A stretch of 11,664 nucleotides of DNA from Pseudomonadota bacterium (GTDB lineage Bacteria > Pseudomonadota > Gammaproteobacteria > Burkholderiales > SG8-39), in the NCBI GenBank assembly GCA_021825225.1, contig JAKAIH010000027.1:1-11664 (forward strand), written 5' to 3'. The translations under genes were made by a program, and so were the position numbers. Every line of letters begins with the position of its first letter. Position 1 is the stretch's first letter. Below are positions 6,527 to 11,664 of this stretch, one piece after another. Below the pieces are notes generated by a model, which was not told where the DNA came from, did no database searches, and saw nothing but the letters and a program-made list of their open reading frames with translations.

Positions 6527-6615
6527 GTTAGCGGAGAATCATTGCGAGCGTTGCCGAAGTGACGTGCGTTTTACCAGAGTTCAGATTTTTTATTTTTGCG
6601 CTAAAGGAGTATGCA

Positions 6616-6939
6616 ATGAACAAGAGAGTTTCAGCGATCATTCTGTCTGCCATGATGGCGGTATCGGGCCTCGCGTATGTGGGCAACGTCTCCGCCGAGC
6701 CGGTGACCATAGTCGGCACCATTTCCAAAATCCAATTGGCGCCGGACGGAAAGTCCGCCACTGCGATCCTCAAGGACAACAAGTCAGGGGCATCCGTCAC
6801 CATCGACATCACCGACAACCTGACCCTGGACAAATTCAAGGACAAGCGCATCGTGGAAGGCGACGAAATTCGCACCAAGTTCGATAAACAAGACGGAAAA
6901 AATCACAGCAAGTCGTTCAAGAAAACAGCCGGCTGCTGA
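6616..6939 (+). CDS. Small secreted protein of unknown function (107 aa)
   Basis: I do not recognise this gene. It encodes 107 residues: a signal peptide (MNKRVSAIILSAMMAVSG, cleavage likely after VSA at 27), then about 80 residues of alternating strands, such as VTIVGTISKIQ, ATAILKDNKS and ASVTIDITDN, and a lysine-rich end. The pattern suggests a small beta-barrel (OB-like) periplasmic domain; this is a fold guess only. One cysteine, C107, is the very last residue. An upstream in-frame ATG at 6559 exists, but the ATG at 6616 has AAGGAG six bases before it and gives a clean signal peptide, so it is preferred. The ATG at 6611 is followed by a stop after two codons. It sits between the porin and tsdA, so it is probably tied to the redox cluster, perhaps as an accessory or cofactor-binding protein. 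Confidence 0.75.
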   Translation: MNKRVSAIILSAMMAVSGLAYVGNVSAEPVTIVGTISKIQLAPDGKSATAILKDNKSGASVTIDITDNLTLDKFKDKRIVEGDEIRTKFDKQDGKNHSKSFKKTAGC

Positions 6940-6952
6940 CGCAGTTCCAGAC

Positions 6953-7016
6953 GCCGGGAGTCCCGACAGAGACCTGACGCGGGCACCCCCTGCCTACTCC
7001 AGAGGGCGCTCCCGGC
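6953..7016 (+). other. Inverted repeat between the small protein and tsdA
   Basis: GCCGGGAG (6953-6960) and CTCCCGGC (7009-7016) are perfect eight-base complements separated by 48 bases. The 136-base gap holds no gene. It may fold as a long-loop structure upstream of tsdA; no terminator T-run is present. Confidence 0.3.
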
Positions 7017-7075
7017 TCCGTAGTCCAAAGACGGCTCCGCTGGCGCGGGACCGGGCGATGGACGTGGAGGCGTGA

Positions 7076-7897
7076 ATGGATGCAAATTCCATGATCAAAG
7101 CAGCGCGCAAAAGCGCTTTTGGCCTGGTGCTGATCGTCGCCGCCGCGGGCGCCGTACCGGCCGCGGCGGGCGGAGAGGTCCGAGCTTTGGCAGTGCCGAT
7201 ACCGAGCGAACTGCCGCCGGGCGAACTGGGCAAGACCGTGGCCTTGGGGCGCGATATCGTCAACCACACCAACACGCACCCATTGAGCCGGCAATACGTC
7301 GGGAACAACCTCGCTTGTACCTCCTGCCATCTCGACGCCGGCACCAAGCCGGGGGCGCTGAGTTTCCTCGGTGCAGCTTCCGCCTACCCCACCTACACGC
7401 CGCGGGAAAAGCAGGTCATCACTCTGGAAGACCGCAACCTCAACTGTTTCATGCGCAGCATGAATGGCCGGCGCCCGCCCAACGGCAGCGCAGTCTCGGT
7501 GGCCATCGCCGCCTATATCACCTGGCTGTCGGAAGGCTATCCAGTCAAGATGAGCCTTAAAGGCCCGTTCGGCCCCAACGCGTCGCCGTCCTTGAACATA
7601 GACGAGGACGACGGGGACGTGCCGCGTGGCAAGACGCTGTACGGCTCCGCCTGCGCCAATTGCCACGGCAGCGATGGGGCGGGTGTCGGGAAATTTCCGC
7701 CGGTATGGGGCTCCCAGTCTTACAACGACGGCGCGGGCATGGCGTCGGACCTCAAGCTGGCTACCTACCTCAGGAACACCATGCCATTGGGCGATCCCAT
7801 CCTGAGCGACCAGGACGCACTGGACATCGCGGCTTATGTAAATGCACAGCCCCGTCCGAGGTTTGTGCTGCAGGAGCATTTGGGCAGCGGAAAATGA
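7076..7897 (+). CDS. tsdA: TsdA-type diheme cytochrome c (thiosulfate dehydrogenase / tetrathionate reductase)
   Basis: A 273-residue periplasmic cytochrome with a signal peptide (hydrophobic about 14-30). Heme 1 is at CTSCH (81-85). About 40 residues later comes LNCFMRSMNG with C124, matching the unusual cysteine axial ligand of heme 1 in Allochromatium TsdA. Heme 2 is at CANCH (193-197). NDGAGM (M222) and NTMPLG (M236) are its likely methionine region, also as in TsdA. TsdA joins two thiosulfates to tetrathionate and can run in reverse; which direction dominates varies by species. Length fits the family. TGGAGG at 7065-7070 sits five bases before the ATG. The next gene starts inside its stop codon (ATGA overlap), so translation is coupled. 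No TsdB diheme partner lies next to it, so electrons must go elsewhere, possibly to or from the nearby octaheme or cytochrome b proteins. Confidence 0.88.
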   Translation: MDANSMIKAARKSAFGLVLIVAAAGAVPAAAGGEVRALAVPIPSELPPGELGKTVALGRDIVNHTNTHPLSRQYVGNNLACTSCHLDAGTKPGALSFLGAASAYPTYTPREKQVITLEDRNLNCFMRSMNGRRPPNGSAVSVAIAAYITWLSEGYPVKMSLKGPFGPNASPSLNIDEDDGDVPRGKTLYGSACANCHGSDGAGVGKFPPVWGSQSYNDGAGMASDLKLATYLRNTMPLGDPILSDQDALDIAAYVNAQPRPRFVLQEHLGSGK

Positions 7898-8502
7898 TTT
7901 CGCTCCGGATGCAGTGGCGAAGCTGCGCGCTTGGCGGACCGACAGGCGCGGCGCAAGGGTACCGCCGACCGCCGCTGAAAACACGGCTGACACAGGCAGC
8001 AAGATTGCTGGCCTTGTTCTCGCTGCTGTGCTTTTCGCTGGTAGCCAGCGCTCAGGGAAGAGCAAGGCCGCGAATTGATTTCGTATATTTCGGCAGCCCG
8101 GAATGCTCATTTTGCCGCGGCTGGGAGGCTACCGATCTCCCCAAGCTAAAGCAATCCGCTCTGTTTCGGCAGGTCCGGTTCACCAAAATCACGAAAGCCA
8201 TAGGCTCCCCCGTTCCGCAAATCTCTTCGTTTCCGGACGAGCTCAAATACCTGCGCGAGCCGATTGCCGCAAAGCTTGCGGGTGCGGGTTCGCCCATGTT
8301 CGCGATCCTGAACGAGGGCAAGGTCGTGGAGGCCTGGAGGGGCTCGAAACAATACTCACCCGATCAGATCCTCGAAATCATCGGGCAGCAACAGGCGCAA
8401 ATGTTCAGCGGTCCAAATCGCAAGCCTGCTGTCCATTCTGCTGTTGCGCGGAAAAGCCGCAAGGCACCGCTTACGCTGAGCGCCGCGCCAGCCGCGCGCT
8501 GA
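7894..8502 (+). CDS. Secreted thioredoxin-fold protein coupled to tsdA
   Basis: A 202-residue protein starting at the ATG that overlaps the tsdA stop by four bases. After about 30 polar residues comes a hydrophobic stretch (38-52, LLALFSLLCFSLVAS) ending SAQG, read as a signal peptide with a long N-region or as a membrane anchor. The mature part has YFGSPECSFCRGWE, with a CxxC active site (C71, C74), and GSPMFAILNEGKVVEAWRG, where P134 would be the cis-proline of the thioredoxin fold. The C-terminal 30 residues look disordered. It probably acts as a periplasmic thiol reductase or oxidase. Coupling to tsdA suggests it serves that enzyme, for instance by keeping heme-binding or ligand cysteines reduced or by handling protein-bound sulfur; this is inference. 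The start is uncertain because no good Shine-Dalgarno sequence is close. The frame also runs upstream through tsdA, but that part is a shadow. Confidence 0.75.
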   Translation: MISLRMQWRSCALGGPTGAAQGYRRPPLKTRLTQAARLLALFSLLCFSLVASAQGRARPRIDFVYFGSPECSFCRGWEATDLPKLKQSALFRQVRFTKITKAIGSPVPQISSFPDELKYLREPIAAKLAGAGSPMFAILNEGKVVEAWRGSKQYSPDQILEIIGQQQAQMFSGPNRKPAVHSAVARKSRKAPLTLSAAPAAR

Positions 8503-8582
8503 TTCACCCGCAGCACCCGGCGGCGCCCCTTCGCCGCGGAGACCAGGCTCGCTCCTTCATTCCAGTTCCGCCTGCAGCCGTC

Positions 8583-8610
8583 GCCGGCACTAGCAATGAC
8601 CGGCTTTTTT
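8583..8610 (+). terminator. Probable intrinsic terminator after the redox cluster
   Basis: GCCGG (8583-8587) and CCGGC (8600-8604) form a GC stem with a 12-base loop, followed at once by six T (8605-8610). The stem is short, so efficiency is uncertain. A second hairpin (GCGGCG/CGCCGC, 8520-8537) lies upstream without a T-run. The rest of the 289-base gap (8503-8791) shows no gene or recognised RNA. The position marks a sensible boundary between the redox genes and the lipid genes. Confidence 0.5.
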
Positions 8611-8778
8611 GTGAGAACATTTCAGCCCGTGCCTGTGCCCCGCGGTCGTTTTGCGCTTGCCGCAAGTGTGAGCAATGTCAAGGCTGGCGGGCCGAGGCAG
8701 GGTAGCCTCAAGGCCCGTGGCAAGGGCGCAGAGTGCTCGTGCAAGCCGCTGGAACGGCAATGCTCAAGCAGCCGGAAC

Positions 8779-8785
8779 GAGGAGG
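8779..8785 (+). promoter_or_regulatory. Strong Shine-Dalgarno sequence fixing a TTG start
   Basis: GAGGAGG stands six bases before TTG at 8792, in frame with the methyltransferase. The family's conserved sequence begins right after it. The upstream ATG at 8675 would add 39 residues unlike the family and has no such site. Confidence 0.7.
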
Positions 8786-8791
8786 GCATCC

Positions 8792-9454
8792 TTGGATATT
8801 CGAGCGATAGAACAAGCCTACAGGCGCTACGCACGTTTTTACGACGTCTGTTTCGGGGCGGTATTTCAGCCGGGCCGCAGGGCAATTGTCGACAGGATGG
8901 ATTGCAGCCCCGGCGAGCGCATACTGGAAGTGGGCGTAGGCACCGGGCTTTCCCTTCCCCTGTACCCGCAGGACGTGCGCGTCGTCGGCATCGATATTTC
9001 GCGCGATATGCTGGAACAGGCCCGCGTGCGCCTGGCGCGGGATGAACTCGAATGCAGCGCCCGGCTGCTGGTCATGGATGCCGAGAACATGGCGTTCGAG
9101 GACGACAGCTTCGACAAGGTGGTCGCCATGTACGTTGCCTCCGTGGTTCCGGATCCGGGGCGCCTGGTCGACGAGATGCGCCGGGTGTGCAAGCCCGGCG
9201 GCCAGATATTCATGGTGAACCATTTTCACAGCCGCAATCCAATACTAGGGAGCGTGGAGAGCCTGCTTGCGCCGCTGTCGAAGCAGCTGGGGTTCCGTCC
9301 GGATTTTTCGCTGGACCGTTTTCTCGGGCAGACCGGCCTGGACGCGATGAATATCTGCCGGGTGAATCTGTTCGACTTTTCCACGATGGTCGAGGCCAGA
9401 AACAACAAGCAGGACGCGGCCGCGATTGCGGCACCGGCGTTCGCGCCATCCTAA
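8792..9454 (+). CDS. pmtA: PmtA-type phospholipid N-methyltransferase
   Basis: From TTG 8792 the protein has 220 residues, near the length of Rhodobacter-type PmtA. AYRRYARFYDVCFGAVFQPG at the N-terminus and LEVGVGTGLSLPLYP (45-59, the S-adenosylmethionine glycine loop) follow the PmtA pattern. So do GIDISRDML and, after a variable stretch, VASVVPDPGRLVDEMRRVCKPGG and VNHFHS. PmtA methylates phosphatidylethanolamine stepwise at the inner membrane to monomethyl-, dimethyl-PE or phosphatidylcholine. How many steps this one performs cannot be read from sequence. A related class I methyltransferase acting on quinones (UbiE-like) is the main alternative, but the N-terminal match argues against it. 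The gene is followed after 60 bases by a cyclopropane synthase that also acts on phospholipids, which supports the lipid role. A longer form from ATG 8675 is possible but unlikely. Confidence 0.78.
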   Translation: MDIRAIEQAYRRYARFYDVCFGAVFQPGRRAIVDRMDCSPGERILEVGVGTGLSLPLYPQDVRVVGIDISRDMLEQARVRLARDELECSARLLVMDAENMAFEDDSFDKVVAMYVASVVPDPGRLVDEMRRVCKPGGQIFMVNHFHSRNPILGSVESLLAPLSKQLGFRPDFSLDRFLGQTGLDAMNICRVNLFDFSTMVEARNNKQDAAAIAAPAFAPS

Positions 9455-9514
9455 GCGGCACGGGCGCGACAGGAGGTTTGCGGCGGCGGCAGCATACGAT
9501 TGCGAGGTGTCAGC

Positions 9515-10801
9515 ATGGAGCAGGAACGAACCCAGCATCACGCCGGGACGGTAGACGCTGCAGCCCATAGCGCAGCGCGTGCAAGCGCGTCGCGGCCGAC
9601 CCTGGGCAACAAAGTCTTTTCAGCGGAAAAGCTGCTGCTCGCGCGCATGATGGAATCCATGGGCAATCCGCCCCTGGATCTCGTGTTGTGGGACGGTCAG
9701 GCAATCGCGGGCACGAACAGTCCGCCGATCGCGCAGGTGCTGATCCGCGACCGCGGCGCCTTGCTGAAGCTCATCGCCAACCCCGAGCTCGGCTTCGGCG
9801 AAATGTACGTGGCGGAGCGCATCGAGGTGCAGGGCAACCTGGTGGATTGTCTCGAAGCGATCTACCGCTCGATGCGCGCCAGCGGGCACGGCCAGATCGC
9901 GCAAAAACTGCTGGCGCCGTTCAGCGCCGCGCCGCGCAATACGCAGCCCAGGGCGCGGCGCAACATCCATCATCATTACGATATCGGCAACGATTTCTAC
10001 AAGCTCTGGCTCGACCGGAACATGGTTTACACCTGCGCCTATTTTCCAACCCCGGACATGGCGCTGGAGCAGGCACAGGCGGCGAAACTCGACTACGTCT
10101 GCCGCAAGCTGCGCCTTGCGCCTGGGGAAGCCGTGCTCGAGGCCGGCTGCGGCTGGGGCGCTCTGGCGCTGCACATGGCCAAACACTACGGGGTCACGGT
10201 GAGAGCCTACAACATCTCCACTGAGCAAATTGCCTATGCGCGCGAACGCGCACTGGCCGAAGGCCTCGACGGCCGGGTGCAGTTCATCGAGGACGATTAC
10301 CGCAACGTCGAGGGCGAGTTCGACGCCTTCGTTTCGGTGGGCATGCTCGAACATGTCGGGATCGACCAGTACCAAGCCCTGGGGGCGGTCATAGACCGCA
10401 GTCTCAAGGATGGCGGCCGCGGGCTTGTTCATACGATCGGGCGGGACCGCCCCAGTCCGATGACCCCCTGGATAGAGCGCAATATATTTCCGGGAGCCTG
10501 TCCGCCCAGTCTGTCGCAGATGATGCAGATCTTCGAGCCTTTCGGTTTTTCGGTGCTGGATGTGGAGAACCTGCGGCTGCATTACGCCACGACGCTGGAG
10601 CACTGGCTGGCGCGCTACGAGGCCAATACCGAGCGCGTGACACAGATGTTCGATCCTGCCTTCGTGCGCACCTGGCGTCTGTATCTGGCGGGCTCACTGG
10701 CCGCATTCCGCTCTGGCGACATGCAGCTATTCCAGGTGTGCTTCAACCGCTCCGGCGAAAACCGCATCCCATGGACCAGGCAATACCTGTACGCACCCTG
10801 A
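9515..10801 (+). CDS. cfa: Cyclopropane-fatty-acyl-phospholipid synthase
   Basis: A 428-residue protein, slightly longer than E. coli Cfa (382), with a polar N-terminal extension of about 30 residues. Conserved features are NIHHHYDIGNDFYKLWLD (about 150-167), YTCAYF with C174, the S-adenosylmethionine loop LEAGCGWGAL (208-217), GMLEHVG with E279, LVHTIG with H306, and LHYATTL with Y357. The cysteine, glutamate, histidine and tyrosine correspond to the bicarbonate-binding active site of Cfa. The enzyme adds a methylene group across the cis double bond of unsaturated acyl chains in membrane phospholipids, usually for stress resistance. The ATG at 9515 has GAGGT six bases upstream and is preferred over an in-frame TTG at 9500. 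Related methyltransferases making mycolic-type or 10-methyl fatty acids share these motifs, so the exact product is less certain than the family. Confidence 0.9.
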   Translation: MEQERTQHHAGTVDAAAHSAARASASRPTLGNKVFSAEKLLLARMMESMGNPPLDLVLWDGQAIAGTNSPPIAQVLIRDRGALLKLIANPELGFGEMYVAERIEVQGNLVDCLEAIYRSMRASGHGQIAQKLLAPFSAAPRNTQPRARRNIHHHYDIGNDFYKLWLDRNMVYTCAYFPTPDMALEQAQAAKLDYVCRKLRLAPGEAVLEAGCGWGALALHMAKHYGVTVRAYNISTEQIAYARERALAEGLDGRVQFIEDDYRNVEGEFDAFVSVGMLEHVGIDQYQALGAVIDRSLKDGGRGLVHTIGRDRPSPMTPWIERNIFPGACPPSLSQMMQIFEPFGFSVLDVENLRLHYATTLEHWLARYEANTERVTQMFDPAFVRTWRLYLAGSLAAFRSGDMQLFQVCFNRSGENRIPWTRQYLYAP

Positions 10802-10810
10802 AACGCCGCG

Positions 10811-11664
10811 ATGCATAGCTGCGACGCGCTCATCGTCGGCGGCGGCCCCGCCGGCTCGTCCTGCGCCTGGAAGCTGCGCCGGCAGGGCATGGCGGTGACG
10901 GTGCTGGACAAGGCGCAGTTCCCGCGCAACAAGGTATGCGCCGGCTGGATCACGCCGGCGGTGCTGGAGGCGCTGCAACTCGATAGCGCGGACTATGCCA
11001 GGGAGCGCGTGCTGCAGCCGATCACGGCGTTTCGCACCGGACTGATCCACGGCGGCGAAGTGGAGACCCGCTACCCGGGCACGGTCAGCTTCGGCATACG
11101 CCGCTGCGAGTTCGACCATTACCTGCTGCAGCGCTCGGGCGCGCAGCTGCGGCTGGGCGAGTCCCTGAAATCGCTGGAGAAGCGCGGCAGTCAATGGATA
11201 ATCAACGATGCGATCGCAACGCCGCTCGTGATTGGCGCTGGAGGGCACTTCTGCCCGGTGGCCCGTTTCCTCGGCGCGAAGCTGGGCGCGACCGAAGCCG
11301 CAGTGGCGGCGAAGGAGCTCGAATTCGAAATGACTTCGCAACAAGCCGCCGATTGCCGTGTGCGCGCGGATACGCCTGAACTCTATTTCTGCCGGGATCT
11401 CAAGGGATACGGCTGGTGCTTCCGCAAAGGCGATTACCTCAATGTCGGCCTGGGGCGGGACGGCCACCAGGGTCTGGCGGAACAACTCCGGGATTTCTGC
11501 GATTTTCTATGGCAGCGCGGCCGGATTCCGAAGAATATCCCGGACAAATTCCAGGGCCATGCCTACCTGCTGCACGGGCATTCCGGACGCCGACTGGCAG
11601 ATGAGGGCGTACTGCTCGTGGGCGATGCGGCCGGGCTCGCTTATCCGGAAAGCGGCGAAGGCAT
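10811..11664 (+). CDS. Geranylgeranyl-reductase-family FAD oxidoreductase, 3' part missing
   Basis: An open frame of 284 codons running off the window. It starts MHSCDALIVGGGPAGSSCAW, a Rossmann FAD-binding motif (GGGPAG at 10-15), with an acidic residue ending the second strand (VLD, 31-33). It continues with FPRNKVCAGWITP, the family's second nucleotide motif (KxCxG), and later KGYGWCFRKGDYLNVGLG, close to the PxxYxWxFP motif of geranylgeranyl reductases but with R in place of the final P. Near the cut end is VLLVGDAAGLAYPESGEG, the GDAAG motif contacting FAD. Members reduce isoprenoid chains or other lipid double bonds, or act as quinone-linked oxidoreductases. The start is nine bases after cfa, so the two are probably co-transcribed; the substrate is unknown, with an acyl or isoprenoid lipid a reasonable guess. 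No clear Shine-Dalgarno sequence is seen. Confidence 0.8.
   Translation, partial: MHSCDALIVGGGPAGSSCAWKLRRQGMAVTVLDKAQFPRNKVCAGWITPAVLEALQLDSADYARERVLQPITAFRTGLIHGGEVETRYPGTVSFGIRRCEFDHYLLQRSGAQLRLGESLKSLEKRGSQWIINDAIATPLVIGAGGHFCPVARFLGAKLGATEAAVAAKELEFEMTSQQAADCRVRADTPELYFCRDLKGYGWCFRKGDYLNVGLGRDGHQGLAEQLRDFCDFLWQRGRIPKNIPDKFQGHAYLLHGHSGRRLADEGVLLVGDAAGLAYPESGEG

Noticed and set aside
8611..8778. Possible riboswitch or small RNA before the methyltransferase
   Set aside because: I found several short complementary stretches but no conserved core of a known SAM or SAH riboswitch.
8596..9045. Plus-strand frame starting inside the terminator hairpin
   Set aside because: It overlaps most of the methyltransferase in another frame and has no family likeness.

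Overview
The window looks like chromosomal DNA from a GC-rich Gram-negative proteobacterium. Two things suggest a betaproteobacterium with sulfur or metal redox metabolism: the rdgB-hemW order, and the mixture of multiheme cytochromes, a TsdA-type cytochrome and a porin-like protein. This placement is an inference; there is no rRNA or other marker in the window.

Left part, minus strand (1-1848): an ArsR/SmtB-family regulator, then rdgB (XTP/dITP pyrophosphatase), then the 5' part of hemW, which runs off the window. From 1849 to about 2269 is a 420-base intergenic region, partly AT-rich. It holds a good sigma70-type promoter for arsR, and two sites sharing ATATGCGT-N7-CATATA, one on the arsR promoter and one in front of the cytochrome operon. 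The second is also a perfect 10-6-10 inverted repeat.

Central part, plus strand (2270-8502): a respiratory or redox cluster. It encodes an octaheme cytochrome c of the octaheme tetrathionate reductase (OTR) family with a C-terminal membrane anchor, a four-helix cytochrome b, a 608-residue outer-membrane beta-barrel-like protein with an N-terminal coiled coil, and a 107-residue secreted protein of unknown function. These are followed by a TsdA-type diheme cytochrome (thiosulfate dehydrogenase / tetrathionate reductase) that overlaps a secreted thioredoxin-fold protein by four bases. My working model is that cytochrome b links the quinone pool to the anchored octaheme protein. TsdA would handle thiosulfate/tetrathionate in the periplasm, the barrel protein would carry substrate or electrons across the outer membrane, and the ArsR protein would control expression. 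Only the gene content and the operator-like repeats are seen directly; the rest is inferred.

Right part, plus strand (8583-11664): a terminator-like hairpin, then a lipid-modification group. It comprises a PmtA-type phospholipid N-methyltransferase (likely TTG start), a cyclopropane-fatty-acyl-phospholipid synthase, and the first 284 codons of a geranylgeranyl-reductase-family flavoprotein cut by the window end. No tRNA, rRNA, CRISPR array, insertion sequence or attachment site was recognised.
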